Positions 42,410 through 50,880 of a stretch of DNA of 64,000 bases are shown here, piece by piece (position 1 is the stretch's first letter; every line of letters starts with the position of its first letter). The position numbers were made by a program, and so were the translations under genes. The notes below the pieces were generated by a model. The model did not search any database and was not told where the DNA came from. It was given only the letters and a program-made list of their open reading frames with translations. The stretch is from contig NZ_JBDPLH010000010.1 of assembly GCF_040187885.1 (NCBI RefSeq), positions 62,001 to 126,000 on the forward strand, written 5' to 3'. The DNA comes from Roseateles_E cavernae (GTDB lineage: Bacteria > Pseudomonadota > Gammaproteobacteria > Burkholderiales > Burkholderiaceae_C).

Positions 42410-43512
42410 GCGGGTCGGGACAGCCCGGCGCCATCCAACGCCCGGGCCCAGACCTGCTGCTGGGCCGCAAACTCGGCCCATTCGACCACCGCATGGGCGG
42501 CATGGCGCTCGGCGGCCGCAGCGTCACCGAGCAGGCCGTAGACCTGGGCCAGCCGGCTGTGGGTGGCGGCCCGGTCGTCGACATCGCAGGCCGGGTCCAG
42601 CTCGATCTCGGCCTCGCGCGCCTGCTGCAAGGCATGCTCGCGCTGGCCCAGATTGCAGCGGCACCAGGCCAGATCGGCCAGCAGGCTGCTGCCCAGCCGC
42701 GTCAGCCCCTTGGACATGGCCTGCGGCAGATGCTGCTCGTACAGCGCCTGGGCCTGGGCGAACTCGCCCTGCACCGTCAGCACCTGGGCGCGCAGCACCG
42801 GCGTCAGCTCGGCCATCGCCGAGCCGCCGACGGCCGCGTCGTAGTGTTTGATCGAATCAGCCCCCAGCAGCAGCTCGGGCACCGGCCGGCTCGGGTGGGC
42901 CAGACTCTCGCGCCGCACATGGGCGGTGCGCATCTCGGCCATGTTGTACATCAGGGCCGACTGGCTGGCGTCGTCACCCTCGGCCGAGGCGTGCTGGCGC
43001 GCCTGGCCGTACCAGGCCTGGGCGGCCTCGGGCTGGTTGGCAAAGTGATGGGCCAGGCCCAGCGCGATGGCGACCCGCACGCGCGCCGCATGGTGATCGG
43101 GTGCGGCCAGCTGCAGGCAGGCCTGGGCATGGCCGACCAGGGCCTCGATGTCATGCCGCACATAGGCCAGATGGCACAGCCAGGCCGCTGCCAGCGCCTC
43201 GACCTCCTTGAGCTCGGCCAGCTTGGCGATCGCCTGGGCGCGCTGGATCTTCTCCCGCGCCGCGCTGCCGAAGTCGGTGAAGTAGCTCATCAGCCCTTCG
43301 GCGAAGTGCAGCCAGGCACCCAGCTGCGAATTCGGATGCTGGAACGAGAGCTGATGCAGGGCCGTCAGCTCCTCGCGGGCTTCGGCCAGCTGGCCATGGC
43401 GGGCCAGCAGCACGGCGCGCTGGGCGCGCAGGCCGGCGGACTGCAGCTGGCTGGGGGCTGCCGCGATCTGGGTGTCCAGCTGCCTCAGCAGGCGGGATTT
43501 GGCGGGGATCAT
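42406..43512 (-). CDS. TPR-like helical repeat protein, unknown function
   Basis: A 368-residue all-helical protein made of degenerate tetratricopeptide-like pairs, for example ARHGQLAEAREELTALHQL, GLAHHFANQPEAAQAWYGQA and GEFAQAQALYEQHLPQ. No enzymatic motif, signal peptide or membrane helix is visible. It lies 10 bases downstream of purC on the same strand and may be co-transcribed with it. Such proteins are usually protein-interaction scaffolds. No specific family name is recognised. Confidence 0.7.
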   Translation of the reverse strand: MIPAKSRLLRQLDTQIAAAPSQLQSAGLRAQRAVLLARHGQLAEAREELTALHQLSFQHPNSQLGAWLHFAEGLMSYFTDFGSAAREKIQRAQAIAKLAELKEVEALAAAWLCHLAYVRHDIEALVGHAQACLQLAAPDHHAARVRVAIALGLAHHFANQPEAAQAWYGQARQHASAEGDDASQSALMYNMAEMRTAHVRRESLAHPSRPVPELLLGADSIKHYDAAVGGSAMAELTPVLRAQVLTVQGEFAQAQALYEQHLPQAMSKGLTRLGSSLLADLAWCRCNLGQREHALQQAREAEIELDPACDVDDRAATHSRLAQVYGLLGDAAAAERHAAHAVVEWAEFAAQQQVWARALDGAGLSRPA

Positions 43513-43521
43513 GGCCGGAGC

Positions 43522-44421
43522 TCAGCGCGTCAGGCGTTCCAGCGCCTCGCGGTACTTGGCAGCGGTCTTGGCGATCACCTCGGCCGGCAGGGCCGGCGCC
43601 GGCGCGGTCTTGCCCCAGGGCTTGCCGTCGACCTGGGCCTGCTCCAGCCAGTCGCGCACGAACTGCTTGTCATAGCTGGGCGGGTTGATGCCCACCGCAT
43701 AGCTCTCGATCGGCCAGTAGCGCGAGGAATCGGGCGTCAAGACCTCGTCCATCAGGGTCAGCGTGCCATCGGCATCGAGGCCGAACTCGAATTTCGTATC
43801 CGCAATGATGATGCCCTTGGTGAGGGCATAGTCGGCAGCGCGCTGGTAGAGCTGGATGGAGATGTCGCGCACGCGGGTGGCCAGGTCGGCCCCGATGATC
43901 TCGACCATGCGCTCGAAGCTGATGTTCTCGTCGTGATCGCCCATCTCGGCCTTGGTGGCCGGCGTGAAGATGGGGGTGGGCAGCTTGGAGGCGTTCTGCA
44001 GCCCGGCCGGCAGCGCGACGCCACAGACCTGGCCATTCTTCTGATACTCGGCCCAGCCGCTGCCGGCCAGATAGCCACGCACCACCGCCTCGACCGGCAG
44101 CGGCTTCAGGCGCTTGACCAGCATGGCACGGTCCTGGACCTGGGCTTTCTCGGCCGCGCTGCTGACCGCCGACAGCGGATCCTCGCCGGTCAGGTGGTTG
44201 GGTACGATGCCGTCCAGCTTGTCGAACCAGAACAGCGCCATCTGCGTCAGCAGCGCGCCCTTGCCGGGGATGGGCTCGCCCATGATGACGTCGAAGGCCG
44301 ACAGGCGGTCGCTGGCGATCATCAGGATGCGGTCCGCGCCCACCGCATAGTTTTCGCGCACCTTGCCGCGGGCGATCAGGGGGAGCGAGGTCAGCGAAGA
44401 TTCGAGCAGGGCAGCGGTCAT
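43522..44421 (-). CDS. purC: SAICAR synthetase
   Basis: Joins CAIR and aspartate with ATP in purine synthesis, the step after PurE. The 299-residue protein is the longer form found in many betaproteobacteria and fungi; motifs include LIARGKVRENYAVG, RLSAFDVIMGEPIPGKG, VRGYLAGSGWAEYQ and LIDTKFEFG type block (seen as IIADTKFEFGLD). ATG 44421 has AGGAA upstream. It is downstream of fba but separated from it by a terminator, and about 2.2 kb from purEK. Confidence 0.96.
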   Translation of the reverse strand: MTAALLESSLTSLPLIARGKVRENYAVGADRILMIASDRLSAFDVIMGEPIPGKGALLTQMALFWFDKLDGIVPNHLTGEDPLSAVSSAAEKAQVQDRAMLVKRLKPLPVEAVVRGYLAGSGWAEYQKNGQVCGVALPAGLQNASKLPTPIFTPATKAEMGDHDENISFERMVEIIGADLATRVRDISIQLYQRAADYALTKGIIIADTKFEFGLDADGTLTLMDEVLTPDSSRYWPIESYAVGINPPSYDKQFVRDWLEQAQVDGKPWGKTAPAPALPAEVIAKTAAKYREALERLTR

Positions 44422-44461
44422 GGTGGGGGTTTCCTGAGCAAGGGCCGGATTTTAGGACGTT

Positions 44462-44484
44462 AAAAAGCCCGCCGAGGCGGGCTT
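44462..44484 (-). terminator. Intrinsic terminator of fba
   Basis: On the minus strand AAGCCCGCC pairs with GGCGGGCTT and is followed by TTTAAC, a standard terminator. It starts about 27 bases after the fba stop and insulates purC. Confidence 0.85.
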
Positions 44485-44510
44485 CGCACGGGTGGGGCGC
44501 CGACCCGGGC

Positions 44511-45575
44511 TTACTGGACGACCTGGTTCAGCTCGCCGCGCGCGTAGGCGGCGGCGATGTCGACCAGGCTGCGCGGCTTGATCTTGCCGGCCTGACCCTC
44601 GCAGCCGAACTCCAGATAGCGCGCCTTGCAGACCAGCTTGGCGGCCTCGCGGGCCGGCTTCAGCCATTCGCGGGCATCGAACTTCTCGGGGTTCTCGGCC
44701 AGGAACTTGCGCACCGCGCCGGTCATCGCCAGGCGGATGTCGGTGTCGATATTGATCTTGCGCACGCCGTGCTTGATGGCTTCCTGGATCTCTTCGACCG
44801 GCACGCCGAAGGTCTCCTTCATCTTGCCGCCGTACTGGTTGATGATGGCCAGCAGCTCCTGCGGCACGCTGGACGAGCCGTGCATCACCAGATGGGTGTT
44901 GGGGATGCGCTTGTGGATTTCCTTGACGCGGCCGATCGCCAGGATGTCGCCGGTGGGCTTGCGCGAGAACTTGTAGGCGCCGTGGCTGGTGCCGATGGCG
45001 ATGGCCAGCGCGTCCAGCTGAGTGGCCTTGACGAAGACGGCGGCTTCCTCGGGGTCGGTCAGCATCTGGCTGTGGTCCAGCTTGCCCTCGGCGCCGATGC
45101 CGTCTTCCTCACCGGCCTCGCCGGTTTCCAGATTGCCCAGGCAGCCCAGCTCACCCTCGACGGTGACGCCGACCTTGTGCGACATCTCGACGACCTTGCG
45201 GGTCACCTCCATGTTGTACTCGAAGGAGGCCGGGGTCTTGCCGTCCTCCATCAGCGAGCCGTCCATCATCACCGAGCCGAAGCCCAGATTGATCGCGCCC
45301 TCGCAGACCTTGGGGCTGGTGCCGTGGTCCTGGTGCATCACCAGCGGGATGTGCGGGTAGGCTTCGACGGCCGCCTGGATCAGGTGCTTGATGAAGGCCT
45401 CGCCGGCGTATTTGCGGGCGCCGGCCGAGGCCTGCAGGATCACGGGCGCACCGACCTCGTCGGCGGCTGCCATCACGGCCTGGACCTGCTCGAGGTTGTT
45501 GACGTTGAAGGCCGGGATGCCGTAGCCGTGTTCGGCGGCATGGTCCAGCAACTGACGCATGGAGACGAGAGCCAT
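44511..45575 (-). CDS. fba: Fructose-bisphosphate aldolase, class II
   Basis: Zinc-dependent cleavage of fructose-1,6-bisphosphate to DHAP and GAP (and the reverse in gluconeogenesis or the Calvin cycle). The 354-residue protein is the class IIB form: GYGIPAFNVNNLEQ, VMHQDHGTSPKVC with the zinc His, FGSVMMDGS, GELGCLGNLETG, AIGTSHGAYKF and LVMHGSSSVPQE. MALVSMRQLLDHA at 45575 is preferred to an upstream ATG at 45623. It is the last gene of a minus-strand run pgk-maeB-pyk..fba, though a plus-strand gene interrupts that run. Confidence 0.97.
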   Translation of the reverse strand: MALVSMRQLLDHAAEHGYGIPAFNVNNLEQVQAVMAAADEVGAPVILQASAGARKYAGEAFIKHLIQAAVEAYPHIPLVMHQDHGTSPKVCEGAINLGFGSVMMDGSLMEDGKTPASFEYNMEVTRKVVEMSHKVGVTVEGELGCLGNLETGEAGEEDGIGAEGKLDHSQMLTDPEEAAVFVKATQLDALAIAIGTSHGAYKFSRKPTGDILAIGRVKEIHKRIPNTHLVMHGSSSVPQELLAIINQYGGKMKETFGVPVEEIQEAIKHGVRKINIDTDIRLAMTGAVRKFLAENPEKFDAREWLKPAREAAKLVCKARYLEFGCEGQAGKIKPRSLVDIAAAYARGELNQVVQ

Positions 45576-45817
45576 GAGGAAGATCCTCGCTGAAGTTGAA
45601 GAATTCTTGCGGGCGCGGCCCAAGGTAACCGCGCCGTAACTGCGACCGATTCTAACGGCGCCCCATCGCCACGGCGCCCATGCCCCCTGGATACGGGTCG
45701 GTACAAGCGCGCTTGCGGCTGGACAGGCCTGCCGCTAGGCTCGGCACGGTGTTTTCGGTCCTATTTCGCCGCATGCTGCGCGGGGCGGCCGGGGCACACT
45801 GGGGTGGGAGCCCTGCC

Positions 45818-46837
45818 ATGACACGCCTAGCCATCGACCACCTGACCCTCTGGATCAGCGCCGCCGCGCGCGAACACTCGCATGATCTGGTCGCCCATGT
45901 GGAGGAGCGCACCGGCGCCAGCCGCCGCGCCGTGCAGGCCGCGCTGCGCCGCCTGGTCGACGCCCATTGGCTGACGCGCAGCGGCACGAGCCGCCGCCCG
46001 GTCTATGCCCCCGGCCTGCTGCGCCAGGTGGCGCGCAGCTACACGCTGCACGGCCTGCAGGAGGACCTGCCCTGGCAGCGCGACTTCGCCCCCAATTTCG
46101 ATCTGCCGCCCCAGGTGGCACGCATGATCCAGCATGGTTTCACCGAGCTGGTCAATAACGCGGCCGACCACAGCGGTGGCTCCAGCGTGACCGTCTCGCT
46201 GCGCCAGACCCCCAGCCATGTGCAGCTGCTGGTCTCGGACGACGGCTGCGGCGTGTTCGACAAGATCTGCGCGGCGTTTGATATCGCCGATGCCCAGCAC
46301 GCGATGCTGGAGCTCAGCAAGGGACGGCTGACCAGCCAGCCCGAGCAGCACACCGGCCGCGGCCTGTTCTTCAGCTCGCAGCTGGCCGATGTGTTCGACA
46401 TCCATGCCAACAACACCGCCTTCCAGCGCCGCGCCTGGGAGTCGACCGGCTGGCAGCGCGGCCGCCCGCTGCCGCGCCAGGGCAGCTCGATCTATATGGC
46501 GATCGCACTGGACACCAAGCGCACGCTCGATCAGGTGCTGGAAGCCTGGAGCACGGCGGGCGATGGCATCGAGTTCGACCGGACGACGATTGCCTTGCGG
46601 CTCCTGGCCGGCCCGGGCCAGCCGCTGGACTCACGCGCACAGGCGCGGCGCGTGGCCGCCCGGCTGCCGATGTTCAAGCGCGCCGAGATCAGCTTCGACG
46701 GCGTGGCCGATGTCGGCCATGGCTTTGCCGACGAGCTGTTCCGCGTGTTCGCGCGGGCGCACAAGGAGGTGGAGCTGCTGCCCACCCATATGACGCCGCG
46801 CATCGCGGCCCTGGTCAAGAGCGCGCAGAACGGCTGA
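45818..46837 (+). CDS. wHTH-HATPase-DUF4325 fusion protein
   Basis: A 339-residue protein with three parts. Residues about 1-68 look like a winged helix (VEERTGASRRAVQAALRRL). Residues about 95-230 are a GHKL ATPase with N-box ELVNNAADHSGG, G1 box SDDGCGVFDKI and G2 box HTGRGLFFSS, as in anti-sigma kinases rather than histidine kinases. Residues about 250-325 match the STAS-like DUF4325 domain (ISFDGVADVGHGFADELFRVF). HATPase and DUF4325 together in one chain suggest a self-contained switch analogous to SpoIIAB/SpoIIAA. Its role is unknown. It is a plus-strand insertion between fba and pyk; its stop abuts the pyk stop. Confidence 0.8.
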   Translation: MTRLAIDHLTLWISAAAREHSHDLVAHVEERTGASRRAVQAALRRLVDAHWLTRSGTSRRPVYAPGLLRQVARSYTLHGLQEDLPWQRDFAPNFDLPPQVARMIQHGFTELVNNAADHSGGSSVTVSLRQTPSHVQLLVSDDGCGVFDKICAAFDIADAQHAMLELSKGRLTSQPEQHTGRGLFFSSQLADVFDIHANNTAFQRRAWESTGWQRGRPLPRQGSSIYMAIALDTKRTLDQVLEAWSTAGDGIEFDRTTIALRLLAGPGQPLDSRAQARRVAARLPMFKRAEISFDGVADVGHGFADELFRVFARAHKEVELLPTHMTPRIAALVKSAQNG

Positions 46838-48268
46838 TCAGCCGACGCGACACACCTTCAGCATATTGGTGCCGCCCGGATAGCCCATCGGCTCGCCGCA
46901 GGTGATCGCGTAAGTGTCGCCGGGCATCAGCGCCCCACGCTCCACCAGCAGTTTCTCGGCCGCCGCCAGCGCGGCGTCGCGGTCATCGAACTTGGGCATC
47001 AGCAGCGGCCGCACATTGCGGTACAGACACATCTTGCTCTGGCTGAGTTCCTGCGTGGTCAGCGCGAAGATCGGCACCTGGATGCGGTGGCGGCTCATCC
47101 ACAACGCGGTCGAACCCGACTCGGTCAGCGCAACGATGGCCTTGCAGCCCAGGTGGTAGGCGGTGAACAGCGCGCCCATCGCGATGCTCTGGTCGATGCG
47201 GCCGAACTGGCGGCCGGCGAAATCGGTGTCCAGGCTGACGAACTCGGCGCGCTCGGCTTCCAGCGCGATCGCGGCCATCTGCTCGATGGTCTCGACCGGG
47301 TATTTGCCGGCCGCCGTCTCGGCGCTCAGCATCACCGCGTCGGTGCCATCCAGCACCGCGTTGGCGACGTCGGACACCTCGGCGCGGGTCGGCACCGGGT
47401 TGACGATCATCGACTCCATCATCTGGGTCGCAGTGATCGCCACCTTGTCGAGCTCGCGGGCCAGCTTGATCATGCGCTTTTGCAGCGCCGGCACGGCCGC
47501 ATTGCCGACCTCGACCGCCAGGTCGCCGCGCGCCACCATGATGCCGTCGCTGGCCTTCAGGATGGCTTCCAGATGCGGGATCGCCTCGGAGCGCTCGATC
47601 TTGGCGATCAGGCCCGGCTTGTGGCGATAGGGCTCGCCGGCCACATTGCAGAGCTGGCGCGCCATCTCCATATCGGTGGCGTTCTTCGGGAAGCTGACCG
47701 CCACATACTCGGCCTGGAAGCTCATCGCCGTCTTGATGTCCTCCATATCCTTGCCGGTCAGCGCCGGCGCGGTCAGGCCGCCGCCCTGCTTGTTGATGCC
47801 CTTGTTATTGGACAGCTCGCCGCCGACCTTGACGATGGTGTGCACCGCCGCGCCCTTGACGGCCTCGACCGTCAGCACCAGCAGGCCATCGTTGAGCAAG
47901 AGGGTGTCGCCCGGTTTCACGTCGCGCGGCAGCTCCTTGTAGTCCAGGCCCACGGCCTGCTCGTTGCCGAGCTCGACGCGGTCGGCATCGAGGATGAAGG
48001 GCGTGCCGTTGACCAGCTCGATCTTGCCGTGCTCGAACTTGCCGACGCGGATCTTCGGACCCTGCAGATCGGCCATGATGGCGACCTGCTTGCCGGCCGC
48101 GCGCGCCGCCTCGCGCACCAGGCGGGCGCGGTCGATATGGTCCTGCGCCTTGCCGTGCGAGAAGTTCAGCCGCACGACATCGACGCCGGCCCGGATCATG
48201 CGCTCCAGCACTTCGGGCGACGAGGAGGCAGGCCCCAGGGTGGCGACGATCTTGGTGGCACGGGTCAT
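46838..48268 (-). CDS. pyk: Pyruvate kinase
   Basis: Last step of glycolysis, PEP + ADP to pyruvate + ATP. The 476-residue protein has TKIVATLGPASS, NFSHGKAQDH, ADLQGPKIRVG, the catalytic MVARGDLAVEV, and ITATQMMESMI. The C-terminal domain carries the effector site (type II pattern, like AMP/sugar-phosphate-activated forms). ATG 48268 with a promoter candidate in the 82-base gap to maeB. It is convergent with the HATPase gene with no spacing. Confidence 0.97.
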   Translation of the reverse strand: MTRATKIVATLGPASSSPEVLERMIRAGVDVVRLNFSHGKAQDHIDRARLVREAARAAGKQVAIMADLQGPKIRVGKFEHGKIELVNGTPFILDADRVELGNEQAVGLDYKELPRDVKPGDTLLLNDGLLVLTVEAVKGAAVHTIVKVGGELSNNKGINKQGGGLTAPALTGKDMEDIKTAMSFQAEYVAVSFPKNATDMEMARQLCNVAGEPYRHKPGLIAKIERSEAIPHLEAILKASDGIMVARGDLAVEVGNAAVPALQKRMIKLARELDKVAITATQMMESMIVNPVPTRAEVSDVANAVLDGTDAVMLSAETAAGKYPVETIEQMAAIALEAERAEFVSLDTDFAGRQFGRIDQSIAMGALFTAYHLGCKAIVALTESGSTALWMSRHRIQVPIFALTTQELSQSKMCLYRNVRPLLMPKFDDRDAALAAAEKLLVERGALMPGDTYAITCGEPMGYPGGTNMLKVCRVG

Positions 48269-48307
48269 GATGAAGCGGTCTCGCTGGAATTAAGTTACAG
48301 GCGAGCG

Positions 48308-48335
48308 ATTATGGGCCGCATCAGGACGCCGGCAA
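48308..48335 (-). promoter_or_regulatory. Candidate pyk promoter
   Basis: On the minus strand TTGCCG (48330-48335) and CATAAT (48308-48313) are separated by 16 bases, close to sigma-70 hexamers, 40 bases upstream of the pyk ATG and downstream of the maeB stop. This would let pyk be transcribed apart from maeB. Confidence 0.5.
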
Positions 48336-48350
48336 TGGTTTCACGCGGTT

Positions 48351-50660
48351 TCATCCCTTCGCCGCGAGCACATCCGCAACAGCCAGCGCCGTCATATTGA
48401 CGATGCGCCGCACCGTGGCCGAGGGCGTCAGGATGTGCACCGGCGCGGCCGCTCCCAAGAGGATGGGCCCGACGGTGACGCCCTGGCCGGCGCTGATCTT
48501 CAGCACATTGAAGAGGATGTTGGCGGCATCCAGGGTCGGCAGCACCAGCAGATTGGCCGCGCCCTTGAGCTTGCTGTCGGGCAGAAAGGTCTGGCGCACC
48601 GCTTCGCTGAGCGCCGCATCGCCGTGCATCTCGCCGTCGCTCTCGATCTCCGGATGGGCGGCCGCGAACAGCTCGTGGGCACGCCGCATCTTGACGGCCG
48701 AGGGCCGCTTGCTGGAGCCGAACATCGAGTGCGAGACAAAGGCCAGCTTGGGCGGCAGGCCGAAGCGCTGCACCTCCTCAGCCGCCATCGCGGCGATCTC
48801 GGCCAGCTGTTCGGCGTCGGGGCTGTCGTTGACAAAGGTGTCGGTGATGAACAGGGTCTGCTTCTCCAGCATCACCGCATTCATCGTCGCAAAGCTGCGG
48901 GCACCGGGCTTCAGGCCGATCAACTCGGAGACATGCTCCAGATGGCTGTCGAAACGACCCACCATGCCGCAGATCATCGCGTCGGCATCGCCCAGCTTGA
49001 TGGCCAGCGCGCCGATGGTGGTGTTGGAGCGCCGCACCGCCGCCTTGGCCGCCTCGGGCGTGAAGCCGCGCCGGCCCATGATCTGGTGATAGGCCTCCCA
49101 GTACTGGCGGAAGCGCGCGTCGTTCTCGGGATCGATCACCGCGACATCGCCGCCCAGTTGCAGGCGCAGGCCTGCGCGCTGGATGCGCATCGCGATCACC
49201 TCGGGCCGGCCGATCAGGGTCGGCTTGACCAGACCCTCATCCAGCGCCACCTGCACCGCGCGCAGCACTCGCTCGTCCTCGCCCTCGGCGTAGATGACCC
49301 GCGCCGGATTGGCCTTGGCCGCCGCGAACACCGGCCGCATGAACATGCCGGTCTGGTAGACGAAGCGCGACAGTTCCTGGCGGTAGGCGTCCAGGTCCTG
49401 GATCGGCCGGGTCGCCACCCCCGAGGCCTCGGCCGCCCGCGCCACCGCCGGCGCGATGCGCAGGATCAGGCGGGCATCGAAGGGCTTGGGGATCAGGTAG
49501 TCGGGGCCGAAGGCCAGTTCCTCACCGGCATAGGCAGCCGCCACCTCATCGCTGGTCTCGGCCTTGGCCAGATCGGCGATTTCGCGCACGCAGGCCAGCT
49601 TCATTTCCTCGGTGATCTTGGTCGCGCCGCAATCCAGCGCGCCGCGGAAGATATAGGGGAAGCACAGGACGTTGTTGACCTGGTTCGGATAGTCCGAACG
49701 GCCGGTGGCGATGATGCAGTCGGGCCGCACCGCCTTGGCCAGCTCGGGCCGGATCTCGGGCTCGGGATTGGCCAGGGCCAGGATGATCGGTCGCTCGGCC
49801 ATGGTCTTGACCATCTCGGCCGTCAGCACCCCGGGGGCCGAGCAGCCGAGGAAGACATCGGCACCGGCCACCACATCGGCCAGGGTCTTGGCCTCGGTCT
49901 GCTGGCAGTAGCGCTGCTTGCTCTCGTCGAGTTTGTCGCCCCGGCCCTCGCGGATCACGCCCTTGGAGTCGACGACGAAGATGTTCTGGCGCGCTACGCC
50001 CAGCCCCACCATCACATCCAGGCAGGCGATCGCTGCGGCGCCGGCGCCGGAGGTCACCAGCTTGACCTTGGCGATGTCCTTGCCCACCAGCTCCAGCCCG
50101 TTCAGCAGGGCCGCCGCGCTGATGATGGCCGTGCCGTGCTGGTCGTCATGGAAGACCGGGATGTTCATGCGCTCGCGCAGCTGCTTCTCGATATAGAAGC
50201 ACTCCGGCGCCTTGATGTCTTCCAGATTGACACCACCCAGGGTCGGCTCCATCGCCGCGATGATCTCGACCAGCTTGTCCGGGTCGCGCTCGGCCAGCTC
50301 GATATCGAACACATCGATGCCGGCGAACTTCTTGAACAGGCAGCCCTTGCCCTCCATCACCGGCTTGGCCGCCAGCGGGCCGATATCGCCCAGGCCCAGC
50401 ACCGCCGTGCCATTGGTGATCACGCCGACCAGATTGCCGCGCGAGGTGTACTCGGCCGCCAGGGTCGGGTCTTGCTCGATGTCCAGGCAGGGATAGGCCA
50501 CGCCGGGCGAGTAGGCCAGCGACAGATCGCGCTGGTTGGACAGGGCCTTGGTGGGGGTGACCGAGATCTTGCCGCGCGTCGGGCTGCGGTGGTAGTCGAG
50601 CGCAGCTTCGCGCAAGGCGCTTTCCGCAGGCGACAGGGCCGGCGACAGGGTTTTGCTCAT
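48351..50660 (-). CDS. maeB: NADP-dependent malic enzyme with phosphotransacetylase-like domain
   Basis: Oxidative decarboxylation of malate to pyruvate, making NADPH. The 769-residue size is the fused form: malic enzyme part (about 1-430; SLAYSPGVAYPCL, GLGDIGPLAAKPVMEGK, IDVFDIELAERD, HDDQHGTAI, VTSGAGAAAIACL) followed by a phosphotransacetylase-like regulatory domain (about 440-769; TLFITDTFVNDSP, GAANLLVLPTLDAANI), which in MaeB binds acetyl-CoA as an effector. It lies between pgk and pyk, so transcription could run pgk-maeB-pyk, but strong hairpins separate pgk. Confidence 0.96.
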   Translation of the reverse strand: MSKTLSPALSPAESALREAALDYHRSPTRGKISVTPTKALSNQRDLSLAYSPGVAYPCLDIEQDPTLAAEYTSRGNLVGVITNGTAVLGLGDIGPLAAKPVMEGKGCLFKKFAGIDVFDIELAERDPDKLVEIIAAMEPTLGGVNLEDIKAPECFYIEKQLRERMNIPVFHDDQHGTAIISAAALLNGLELVGKDIAKVKLVTSGAGAAAIACLDVMVGLGVARQNIFVVDSKGVIREGRGDKLDESKQRYCQQTEAKTLADVVAGADVFLGCSAPGVLTAEMVKTMAERPIILALANPEPEIRPELAKAVRPDCIIATGRSDYPNQVNNVLCFPYIFRGALDCGATKITEEMKLACVREIADLAKAETSDEVAAAYAGEELAFGPDYLIPKPFDARLILRIAPAVARAAEASGVATRPIQDLDAYRQELSRFVYQTGMFMRPVFAAAKANPARVIYAEGEDERVLRAVQVALDEGLVKPTLIGRPEVIAMRIQRAGLRLQLGGDVAVIDPENDARFRQYWEAYHQIMGRRGFTPEAAKAAVRRSNTTIGALAIKLGDADAMICGMVGRFDSHLEHVSELIGLKPGARSFATMNAVMLEKQTLFITDTFVNDSPDAEQLAEIAAMAAEEVQRFGLPPKLAFVSHSMFGSSKRPSAVKMRRAHELFAAAHPEIESDGEMHGDAALSEAVRQTFLPDSKLKGAANLLVLPTLDAANILFNVLKISAGQGVTVGPILLGAAAPVHILTPSATVRRIVNMTALAVADVLAAKG

Positions 50661-50767
50661 CCAGGTCTCCTCTTGTAGGGCCGGTGAGATTACTCCTGTT
50701 CGCCACGCATGCCGATGCCGAGTGTTTTAACTGGCATGCAAAGATGGCAATGAAGCCGCCATCAAGA

Positions 50768-50785
50768 AAGGGGCCGAAGCCCCTT
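50768..50785 (-). terminator. Terminator-like hairpin downstream of pgk
   Basis: On the minus strand AAGGGGC-TTCG-GCCCCTT has a perfect 7-bp stem and a stabilising TTCG tetraloop, followed by TCTTG. It is the outermost of three hairpins between pgk and maeB and the most terminator-like. Confidence 0.7.
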
Positions 50786-50817
50786 GTTCATCTCAGCCCG
50801 CTGCGCGCTTGGCCAGC

Positions 50818-50880
50818 CCGGTCGCAAGCATGCGACCGGTCCTTCGCCAGCCAGCGCAAGGGTGAGCAGTCACCCTTGCG
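50818..50880. repeat. Two further perfect hairpins at the pgk 3' end
   Basis: CCGGTCGCA (50818-50826) / TGCGACCGG (50831-50839) forms a 9-bp stem with loop AGCA. CGCAAGGGTGA (50855-50865) / TCACCCTTGCG (50870-50880) forms an 11-bp stem with loop GCAG; its right arm includes the pgk stop and last codons. They may protect or attenuate the pgk mRNA 3' end. Confidence 0.65.

Noticed and set aside
48435..50678. Plus-strand open frame of about 747 codons
   Set aside because: It is antisense to the malic enzyme gene; His/Arg/Gln-rich shadow.
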